Shown one piece after another: positions 1-5,905 of a stretch of DNA of 10,312 bases. Under the pieces are notes generated by a model. The model did not search any database, was not told the DNA's origin, and saw only the letters and a list, made by a program, of their open reading frames with translations. The translations under genes and the position numbers were made by a program. Within the stretch, counting starts at the first letter, position 1. Each line of letters opens with the position of its first letter. Origin of the DNA: Sphingobacteriales bacterium (GTDB lineage Bacteria; Bacteroidota; Bacteroidia; Chitinophagales; Chitinophagaceae). The stretch lies in contig CANJEF010000020.1 of NCBI GenBank assembly GCA_947472965.1, positions 1 through 10,312 on the forward strand, given 5' to 3'.

Positions 1-303
1 ACCTTGTGGCACTGGAGCCCCTGTAAATATGCGGACAGCATGCCCATGTTCAAGAACAGGCTCATCATTGCTTCCAGCAGCCATCTCACCAACAATGATA
101 TATGTTGAAAGATTAGGGTCCCATTTAAAAGCATAACCATCCATTCCTGATTGTGGAAATGCTGGAATATGGTAAGTAGAAAATATATCTTCAGCAAGGG
201 TTAGTCCACCCGATTCCAACAATGACATTTTTTTTGGAGAAAGCGATGGCACTATCTCCTTTATCAACTCCCTCGCTAATTCAACTGTAATCAATTCTTG
301 CAT
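1..303 (-). CDS. moeA: MoeA, molybdopterin molybdenumtransferase (N-terminal 101 residues; 3' end beyond window)
   Basis: MoeA inserts molybdate into adenylylated molybdopterin to give active molybdenum cofactor, in the cytoplasm. Reading back from an ATG at 303-301, the frame stays open to base 1 and gives 101 residues. MoeA hallmarks are visible: a Ser-Gly-Met-Asp-Gly-Tyr-Ala stretch at residues 52-58 (the usual form is SAMDGYA), Gly-Glu-Met-Ala-Ala-Gly at 72-77, and Arg-Ile-Phe-Thr-Gly-Ala-Pro-Val-Pro at 91-99. The start is supported by an in-frame TGA eight codons upstream with no ATG between. It follows moaA on the same strand after 34 bases, so it is probably the next gene of the same operon. 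The family is normally about 390-410 residues, so roughly three quarters lies to the left of the window. The family call is firm; completeness cannot be judged. Confidence 0.93.
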   Translation of the reverse strand, partial: MQELITVELARELIKEIVPSLSPKKMSLLESGGLTLAEDIFSTYHIPAFPQSGMDGYAFKWDPNLSTYIIVGEMAAGSNDEPVLEHGHAVRIFTGAPVPQG

Positions 304-337
304 TATCGCTTGCGGTTTGAAATTTCATACTGATGGA

Positions 338-1318
338 TTACCCACCAATTGTTATCATGCTTCTGTTTTCCAATTTCGATGTTTCTATTTTCTCGAGCTC
401 TGTTGTGAACTGTCCTCCCAATGCTTCTTTCTTATCGCGAATGCTTTGATAGATCATCGGAATGATATCTTCTCCATTTCTAAAAGGTGTAAGCAGATCA
501 GTTTCTGTTGTAGAAAATAAACAGTTTTTCATTTTCCCATCTGCTGTCAACCGCATCCTATTACAATCACCGCAAAAGGGTGCACTCATGGTACTGATGA
601 CAGCGAATGTACCCAGATGGTCCTTCACCTGAAACTTCTTTGCAGTATCATGCTGCTCCCTTTCCAACGGCACAAGATCAAAGGACTTCCGTGCCTGTTC
701 CAACATTTCATTCAAGGTTACAACACGGTCGCGGTTCCAACGGTTTCCATCAAAAGGCATGAATTCGATGAATCTTATATGAATAGGCGTGTTCTTCGTC
801 CAATGAATAAAGTCATTTATTTCATCGTCATTCAATCCTTTCATTACGACTGCATTCACCTTCACGTGAATATTATTGGCAATCATCAATTCGATGTTGC
901 TCATAACCTTATCATATTGATCACGTTTGGTCATCATGAGGAAACGTTCTTTTTGCAAGGTATCCAGACTGATGTTGATGGAAGAGATTCCAGCATCCTT
1001 GATTACATCAACAAATTCATGCAGGCGGGTGGCATTGGTGGTGAGCGTAAGCTTGACAGGCAACTTAGATAAGCGCATCATGATATCTGCAGCATCTTTT
1101 CTCACCAGGGGCTCACCTCCGGTGAGGCGAATTTTTTTTACCCCTTGCGAAACAAATACCTTGGCGATCGCTTCAATTTCATCAACCTGCATCAATTTAC
1201 TTGCTGGCGTGAAAACATATTCTTCTTCTGGCATACAATAAAAACAACGAAGGTTGCAGTTGTCCGTTAATGATATGCGCAAATAATCATGCTTCCTGTT
1301 AAACCCATCTACCATCAT
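338..1318 (-). CDS. moaA: MoaA, GTP 3',8-cyclase (radical SAM)
   Basis: MoaA catalyses the first step of molybdenum cofactor synthesis, rearranging GTP to 3',8-cyclo-7,8-dihydro-GTP, which MoaC then converts to cyclic pyranopterin monophosphate. The 326-residue product has typical family length. The radical-SAM cysteines are C21, C25 and C28 (CxxxCxxC). LTGGEP at 65-70 matches the SAM-binding GGEP motif. The second, substrate-side cluster is C249, C252 and C266, with R254 and R256 in the conserved CNRxRLTADGK stretch. The chain ends in Gly-Gly, as in functional MoaA proteins. All key residues are present, so it should be active. Its ATG (1318-1316) overlaps the TGA of mocA (1317-1315) as ATGA, which suggests translational coupling. 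A second ATG follows directly, so initiation could be one codon later. MoaC is not in the window. Confidence 0.97.
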   Translation of the reverse strand: MMVDGFNRKHDYLRISLTDNCNLRCFYCMPEEEYVFTPASKLMQVDEIEAIAKVFVSQGVKKIRLTGGEPLVRKDAADIMMRLSKLPVKLTLTTNATRLHEFVDVIKDAGISSINISLDTLQKERFLMMTKRDQYDKVMSNIELMIANNIHVKVNAVVMKGLNDDEINDFIHWTKNTPIHIRFIEFMPFDGNRWNRDRVVTLNEMLEQARKSFDLVPLEREQHDTAKKFQVKDHLGTFAVISTMSAPFCGDCNRMRLTADGKMKNCLFSTTETDLLTPFRNGEDIIPMIYQSIRDKKEALGGQFTTELEKIETSKLENRSMITIGG

Positions 1319-1932
1319 AACACAATCTTTTTTTCATGAAGAAGCCGCTCATAATCTGATTCTGTATCAATATCAAAAATACCTTGTTCGAACTCCACCA
1401 CAGCAATTTCTTCACTCAAAGATGAAAGAATTTTTTTTGCACCGACATCGCCTTTTAGATCATCCAATTTTTTAAAAAGTGATTTATGAAATAGTGCGGG
1501 TGTACCCAATATTCCTGCATACCTGCAAGCAGCTGCTGGTAGGTCTTTTTGTAATTGCAGTTGAAGCAGTGCCTTAATATGATTGACTTCCAAGTGCGGT
1601 TGATCACATACCAAAATAACGATACCGTCGATATGATCATCTAAGCCAATCATCGCTTTTACTCCTTCCCTGATACTTGATGCCATCCCCTCTTGCCATT
1701 GCTTATTTACCAATACGTGTATACCTAGCTTGTTTAAATGGGAACTAGTCTCTTCAGCGGAAGAACCCAAAACCACCATAATAGGATTGCATCCGGAAGC
1801 AATTGCTGTTTCAGCAACACGTTCAACCAATGAACGACCTTGATACATCAGCAATTGCTTGGGCCTTCCCAGCCGGCTGCTTTGTCCTGCTGCGAGTATC
1901 AAAATACCACATTGGTTTATCTGATATTGCAT
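1315..1932 (-). CDS. mocA: MocA-like molybdenum cofactor cytidylyltransferase
   Basis: This 205-residue protein is of the MobA/MocA nucleotidyltransferase family (NTP_transf_3 fold). Visible motifs are LAAGQSSRLGRPKQLL at 13-28 (nucleotide-binding loop), EGMASSIREG at 81-90, CDQP at 109-112 (metal-binding aspartate), GTP at 143-145, GDVGAKKIL at 161-169, and DIDT at 187-190. The LAAG...RPKQLL form, rather than the LAGG...GGxDK form of MobA, points to CTP use and the molybdopterin cytosine dinucleotide (MCD) cofactor. That is what xanthine-dehydrogenase-family enzymes such as the neighbouring iorAB normally carry in bacteria. It lies 8 bases downstream of xdhC and overlaps moaA by 4 bases. The fold assignment is firm. 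The preference for CTP over GTP is inferred from motif style and context. Confidence 0.9.
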   Translation of the reverse strand: MQYQINQCGILILAAGQSSRLGRPKQLLMYQGRSLVERVAETAIASGCNPIMVVLGSSAEETSSHLNKLGIHVLVNKQWQEGMASSIREGVKAMIGLDDHIDGIVILVCDQPHLEVNHIKALLQLQLQKDLPAAACRYAGILGTPALFHKSLFKKLDDLKGDVGAKKILSSLSEEIAVVEFEQGIFDIDTESDYERLLHEKKIVL

Positions 1933-1940
1933 TGCTGATT

Positions 1941-3095
1941 TTAAAATTTTTTTATGTTGATGGATGTTTCACTTCTTGAGTGAATAACATCATTCTTTTT
2001 TTTAAGTTGTCCACCCTGAGTTTCATTCATTACTGAAAGAATTTCAGATGCAATACTCAATGCAATTTCCTCAGGACTTTCAGCACCAAGTTCAAGTCCG
2101 GTAGGACCAAACACCTTCCCCAACATTTTCTCGGTAACCTCCATGCCACCTTCACGAATTTCATGTACCATGCGTTCAGTTTTTTTTCTTGGCCCAAGCA
2201 TACCAATATATGGAATATCCATTGGCAGCAACGCTTTTAACATGGATAGGTCATAATTATAATTGTGGGTCATCATCACGAACGCTGTGCGGTTGTCAAT
2301 AGATATCTTATTCAAAACATCTTCCGGCTTACTCACCAACACCTGGCAGGCACTTGCAAATCGTTCTGGTCTTGCATGTGTGTTTCTTCCATCTACGATT
2401 CTGCTATCCCAGCCCAATGTATCTGCAATCTGCACCATGGGTATGGCATCATTTCCTGCACCAACAATAACCAGGGAGATTGGAGGCTTCATGAATTCAA
2501 CAAAGGCTGTTGTGGAAATATATTCATCTGCATAAGACTTAAATATTGATTTTTCAGATGTAAGCACTTCATGCATGTCGCTTATGAAGAGCTTCTGAGA
2601 TGAATCACTTGGATTACTTTCTGTTAGACTACCATTTTCTTCCAAAAGCAAACAAGTTCCCTTTTGTTCCTGGGTTTTCGGATCAAGACTAAACAATGTT
2701 AGCAATACAGATTTTTGTCTTTTTAAAAGAGATTGTCTAATCAATTCAATCGGATTGTTAGAAATTGAATTGATTATGGGCTCGAACAAAACCTGAATCA
2801 ATCCTGCGCAACCCAGTTGAATTCCAATGGTCATGTCATCTTCATTACTGGTATCATACACAACCAGTTTTTTCTTTTGTTGCGCCAGGGCCAACATGGC
2901 TTTACGCAATGCATCGCCTTCCAAACAACCACCGCTAATGGCGCCCGTGAGCAGGCCTTCATCATCAACCAACATTCTAGCACCCGGTCGGCGATAGGAA
3001 GAACCATCAACATGAACCACTGTTGCCAATGCCGTTGATTTTCCAGCTTGCACTGCAAGATCGTATGCCTTGATGATTTCGTTGAGTTCTTTCAA
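1941..3095 (-). CDS. xdhC: XdhC/CoxI-family molybdenum cofactor maturation protein (TTG start)
   Basis: XdhC-type proteins bind mature molybdenum cofactor, promote its sulfuration, and hand it to apo-enzymes of the xanthine dehydrogenase family. The product has 384 residues. An N-terminal XdhC_CoxI domain covers about 10-105, with GSSYRRPGARM at 31-41, GGCLEG at 55-60 and GCAG at 95-98. A linker of about 100 residues follows, then a C-terminal Rossmann-like domain from about 205, with VGAGNDA at 211-217, THNY at 276-279 and GMLGPRKK at 298-305. The start is TTG at 3095-3093. No ATG lies between it and the in-frame stop (TAG, 3122-3120), and MKEL is where homologues usually begin. The tail after about residue 360 is lysine-rich, polar and probably disordered. 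The palindrome at 3150-3175 lies just upstream, so expression may be separated from iorAB. Confidence 0.93.
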   Translation of the reverse strand: MKELNEIIKAYDLAVQAGKSTALATVVHVDGSSYRRPGARMLVDDEGLLTGAISGGCLEGDALRKAMLALAQQKKKLVVYDTSNEDDMTIGIQLGCAGLIQVLFEPIINSISNNPIELIRQSLLKRQKSVLLTLFSLDPKTQEQKGTCLLLEENGSLTESNPSDSSQKLFISDMHEVLTSEKSIFKSYADEYISTTAFVEFMKPPISLVIVGAGNDAIPMVQIADTLGWDSRIVDGRNTHARPERFASACQVLVSKPEDVLNKISIDNRTAFVMMTHNYNYDLSMLKALLPMDIPYIGMLGPRKKTERMVHEIREGGMEVTEKMLGKVFGPTGLELGAESPEEIALSIASEILSVMNETQGGQLKKKNDVIHSRSETSINIKKF

Positions 3096-3149
3096 AATAG
3101 CTGTTCGTTTTTTATCGGACTACTTGAATCCGAATCCTTGTCATATTGA

Positions 3150-3175
3150 ATAAAGCTACCCTAGGGTAGCTTTAT
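3150..3175 (-). terminator. Perfect 26-bp palindrome between iorB and xdhC; probable intrinsic terminator or attenuator
   Basis: Two arms of 11 bases (ATAAAGCTACC and GGTAGCTTTAT) flank a CTAG centre with no mismatch. As RNA this gives a stem of up to 11 bp with a four-base loop, followed on the minus strand by TTTATTCAAT, a short U-rich tail. It starts 31 bases after the iorB stop and ends 55 bases before the xdhC start. The shape fits a terminator ending the iorAB transcript, or a partial one lowering expression of the downstream cofactor genes. Being fully symmetric, it could also act in the other direction or bind a dimeric regulator. The weak U-tract keeps confidence moderate. Confidence 0.6.
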
Positions 3176-3205
3176 CTTGATGGTCGAATATGTTCAGGTA
3201 TTTTA

Positions 3206-5353
3206 TTACCCTTGATTTTTAAAAGGTGCTTCATTCATAAATGGCTGCTTATACATTCTTACACCGGTTGCCTTATACACTGCATTTGCCAGCGCACCTC
3301 CAGTGGGTGGCAGCGCAGGTTCACCGAGACCAGTAGGATCAATTCCATTATCAATAAAACTTGCATCAACATCAGGAATTGACTTCATTCTGATCATGGA
3401 GTATGTATTAAAATTCTTTTGTTCAGGTTCACCATTCTTGAAGCTAAGCTTACCATACATGGCATGTCCCATACCATCAAGTACTCCACCCATCACCTGT
3501 TGTTTTGCACCCGACTGGTTAACTACAACACCGCAATCAGAAACTGCATAAAACTTTTTCACTTGTGGTTTGCCATCTTTTTTTATCACTTCACATATTT
3601 GTGCAACATAGGAGGCATGCGAAAAATAAATACTGAATCCTTGTGACACATCTTTCTTCTTTCCCCATCCTGCCTTTTCTGCAACAGCCCTGATTACATT
3701 TTCCATTCTTCCGATATCATATTTGATTGCGCCTACAGGGGCAGACTTAGCCTTTTGCAATAACTCCAAACGCATTGCGATAGGATCCTTTCCTGTTTCA
3801 ACAGCAACTTCATCAAGAAAAGCTTGTTCAGCATACGCAAGAAAGTTGGTTACTGGCGCGCGCCATGCGCCTGTTGTAATTGGTGATACATGATCAACAG
3901 AATCAATCAAAAGGTTTTCAATAGCCCCGGATGGAAAATTATCTTCACGGGTTGAATTTCCAACATTGATACCAGCCCCTCTTAATTTATATCCAGTGAT
4001 ATTATTGTTGCTATCAATTGCCGCTTCAAAGCGATAACGAACAGCAGGTCTATAACTTCCACCATTCATTTCATCTTCTCTTGTCCAAATTACCTTCACC
4101 GGTTTTTTGATGATTGAAGAAACCTCAGCTGCATCAAGCACGTAATCAAATTTGAGTCTTCGCCCAAACCCACCACCAAGGCGGGTTATGTCAACAGTGA
4201 TCTTATCTTCCGGCACTTTCAACAAATCTGCAACAGCTTTTCGTGCTGATCCTGGTGTTTGGGTAGGACCAACCAATTCAACCCCATCTTCTTTTACGTG
4301 AGCAAAGAAATTCATTGGCTCAAGTGGGTTGTGAGGAATAAAGGGACATTCATATTCACGCTTGATTGTTTTAGCGGCAGATTTAAAAGCCGCATCCACA
4401 TCACCATTTTTTCTTCTCACTGTTGCTTCAGATCCATCCATCATTTTGCTGAAGATGGCAGCATGGTCTGAAGAGCTTTCAAGTGAACCTTTTTCATTTT
4501 CGTATGAAATAACCAATGCCTTTCTCGCTTTCATTACAGCCCAGGTTGATGTACCAACAACGGCTACATTGTTTTTAAACCTAACAATGTCTGTCACCCC
4601 CGGCATGGCCCTTGCAGCCTGGTCATCCACTGATTTTATTTTTGTTCCAAATGCAGGTGGATGTTGAACCATGGCATACATCATGCCTTCGCGATAAAAA
4701 TCAAGTCCAAACAAACCCTTTCCGGTAACGATATTTTTATTTTCAACATTCTTAAGTGCCTTCCCAATAAATTTAAATTGCTTTGGGTCTTTTAATTTCA
4801 CGTCTGTAGGAACTGCAAGTTTTGAAGCCGCTTCAGACAGTTCACCATAGCTGGCTTTTTTTCCGGAAGTTGCATGCACCACAAACCCGTTTTCTGTAGT
4901 ACATTCTTCAGCAGATACTTTCCATTGCTCAGCTGATGCATTGATAAGCATTTTTCGGGCAGTAGCTCCAGCAGTTCTCAATCGCTTCCATGAGTGAGGG
5001 ATTGCACCACTTCCGCCTGTAAGTTGCCGTTCGAATTTTTTTGTATCAAGCGGCGCCTGTACCACTTTCACTTTTGACCAATCGGCATCCAACTCATCAG
5101 CCACAATCATGGCAAACGATGTTTTTATGTTTTGTCCCAACTCCGGATTGGGTGATGCAATGGTAACAATGCCATCAGCAGCAATGGAAAGATAGCTATT
5201 GAAATCTACGGCACCTCCAACAAACGTATTATTCAACAATGTTGGTGTAGCAAATGCTTCATCGAATAAACTAAATCCAAGCATGAAGCCACCACCAGAA
5301 AGGGTCATCTTCTTGAGAAAATTGCGCCTGCTATTTTGAGTAATTGTATTCAT
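3206..5353 (-). CDS. iorB: Isoquinoline 1-oxidoreductase-type molybdopterin-binding subunit (xanthine dehydrogenase family), Tat-exported
   Basis: This is the large catalytic subunit of a molybdenum hydroxylase that would oxidise an N-heterocycle or aldehyde with water as oxygen source. It has 715 residues. The N-terminus carries a twin-arginine leader, SRRNFLKK at 8-15, followed by a hydrophobic stretch to about residue 35, so the folded enzyme should be exported. Family motifs run in order: ELGQNIKTSFAMIVADELD at 71-89, HNPLEPMN at 341-348, GGGFGRR at 393-399 (cofactor region), GAWRAP at 495-500, GGVLDGMGHAMYG at 622-634, and GLGEP at 675-679 with the likely catalytic glutamate E678. The layout is the single-chain IorB/aldehyde dehydrogenase type, without FAD or Fe-S domains. 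It begins 5 bases after iorA ends, so the two are co-expressed. Substrate specificity cannot be read from sequence: isoquinoline, nicotinate-type compounds and aldehydes are all possible. Confidence 0.93.
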   Translation of the reverse strand: MNTITQNSRRNFLKKMTLSGGGFMLGFSLFDEAFATPTLLNNTFVGGAVDFNSYLSIAADGIVTIASPNPELGQNIKTSFAMIVADELDADWSKVKVVQAPLDTKKFERQLTGGSGAIPHSWKRLRTAGATARKMLINASAEQWKVSAEECTTENGFVVHATSGKKASYGELSEAASKLAVPTDVKLKDPKQFKFIGKALKNVENKNIVTGKGLFGLDFYREGMMYAMVQHPPAFGTKIKSVDDQAARAMPGVTDIVRFKNNVAVVGTSTWAVMKARKALVISYENEKGSLESSSDHAAIFSKMMDGSEATVRRKNGDVDAAFKSAAKTIKREYECPFIPHNPLEPMNFFAHVKEDGVELVGPTQTPGSARKAVADLLKVPEDKITVDITRLGGGFGRRLKFDYVLDAAEVSSIIKKPVKVIWTREDEMNGGSYRPAVRYRFEAAIDSNNNITGYKLRGAGINVGNSTREDNFPSGAIENLLIDSVDHVSPITTGAWRAPVTNFLAYAEQAFLDEVAVETGKDPIAMRLELLQKAKSAPVGAIKYDIGRMENVIRAVAEKAGWGKKKDVSQGFSIYFSHASYVAQICEVIKKDGKPQVKKFYAVSDCGVVVNQSGAKQQVMGGVLDGMGHAMYGKLSFKNGEPEQKNFNTYSMIRMKSIPDVDASFIDNGIDPTGLGEPALPPTGGALANAVYKATGVRMYKQPFMNEAPFKNQG

Positions 5354-5358
5354 GTTTT

Positions 5359-5814
5359 TTATTTTTTAGCTGCCAAGAGAACTGCTTCACGAATTCTGTG
5401 GTAGGCTGCACACCTGCACAGGTTGCCATTCATGGTGGTTTCTACTTGCTCTAGCGTAGGGTTTGGGGTTTTCTTTAAAAATGCCGCGGCTGTCATGATC
5501 TGTCCAGCCTGACAATATCCGCATTGTGGAACATCAACTTCTTCCCACGCCAATTGAAGAGGATGGTTTCCAGTTTCAGACAACCCTTCGATCGTAGTAA
5601 CTTTGGCAGTACCAATAGCAGAAACAGGCAATGAACAAGCGCGTACTGCATTGCCATTCAGGTGAACGGTGCAAGCTCCACATTGAGCAATTCCACATCC
5701 ATATTTCGTTCCAACGAGTTGGAGGTTATCTCGCAAAACCCACAACAAGGGGGTGTCTGCAGCAACATCCACTTTTGTATTTTTCCCATTGATGGACAAG
5801 GTATAAGTTGGCAT
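5359..5814 (-). CDS. iorA: [2Fe-2S]-binding small subunit of the molybdenum hydroxylase
   Basis: This is the electron-transfer subunit that partners IorB. In 151 residues it holds two [2Fe-2S] domains. The N-terminal plant-ferredoxin-like cluster uses C40, C45, C48 and C60 (CxxxxCxxC...C). The C-terminal four-helix cluster uses C98, C101, C133 and C135 (CxxC...CxC, within CGYCQAGQ and NGNLCRCAAYHRIREA). All eight ligands are present and the length is typical. It has no signal peptide. Homologous small subunits are thought to cross the membrane in complex with the Tat-bearing large subunit, which fits the adjacent Tat leader on IorB. No cytochrome or FAD subunit that could take the electrons is encoded in the window. 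The gene is first in the molybdoenzyme block, 91 bases after the GH32 gene and 36 bases after the heptamer repeat array. Confidence 0.95.
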   Translation of the reverse strand: MPTYTLSINGKNTKVDVAADTPLLWVLRDNLQLVGTKYGCGIAQCGACTVHLNGNAVRACSLPVSAIGTAKVTTIEGLSETGNHPLQLAWEEVDVPQCGYCQAGQIMTAAAFLKKTPNPTLEQVETTMNGNLCRCAAYHRIREAVLLAAKK

Positions 5815-5850
5815 TGTTTTTATTTTAAATTTAGTGAATTGTTTTGATTG

Positions 5851-5885
5851 TTTAGGGTTTAGGGTTTAGGGTTTAGGGTTTAGGG
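5851..5885 (+). repeat. Five perfect tandem copies of TTTAGGG (telomere-like heptamer microsatellite)
   Basis: The 35-base array is exact: five TTTAGGG units with no interruption, followed by two more G (a final run of five G). It lies in the 91-base gap between the GH32 stop and the iorA start, 20 bases after the first and 36 bases before the second in the direction of transcription. On the plus strand it offers five G-runs separated by TTTA, the classic pattern for an intramolecular G-quadruplex. Transcripts of the flanking genes would carry CCCUAAA instead. The unit length of 7 would allow copy-number change by slipped-strand replication without affecting any reading frame. Function is unknown. 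Confidence 0.97.
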
Positions 5886-5905
5886 GGTAACAATGATCAG
5901 GGATT

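Noticed and set aside
317..327. Upstream ATG (minus strand, 327-325) as an alternative moeA start.
   Set aside because: It is out of frame with moeA, and the moeA frame has a TGA stop between it and the assigned start.
617..1241. Plus-strand ORFs of 151 and 104 codons opposite moaA.
   Set aside because: They are shadows of a well-conserved gene on the other strand, with no recognisable domain.
1132..2187. Runs of eight A on the coding strand in moaA (1132-1139), mocA (1431-1438) and xdhC (1996-2003, 2180-2187), possible slippage or programmed frameshift sites.
   Set aside because: They mostly encode Lys-Lys or Lys-Lys-Lys with AAA codons in an AT-rich genome. A similar run is in the lipoprotein gene (7799-7806). 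All frames are intact through them and no alternative product is suggested.
3126..3137. Direct repeat GAATCC-GAATCC upstream of xdhC.
   Set aside because: Only two 6-base copies, with no further copies or known site; too weak to call.
3112..3144. Ten-codon ORF (ATG at 3144-3142, TAA at 3114-3112, minus strand) between the palindrome and xdhC, a possible leader peptide.
   Set aside because: Its peptide has no run of a single amino acid that would suggest attenuation, and an ORF this short is expected by chance.
4259..4667. Plus-strand ORFs of 70 and 101 codons opposite iorB.
   Set aside because: They lie wholly inside the iorB coding sequence and show no family resemblance.
5851..5885. TTTAGGG array as a sign of eukaryotic contamination or a chromosome end.
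   Set aside because: It is flanked within tens of bases on both sides by intact bacterial genes, and the array is short and internal.
5886..5905. Possible terminator directly after the GH32 gene (short TGATCA palindrome at 5894-5899).
   Set aside because: Only 6 bases of symmetry and no U-tract.
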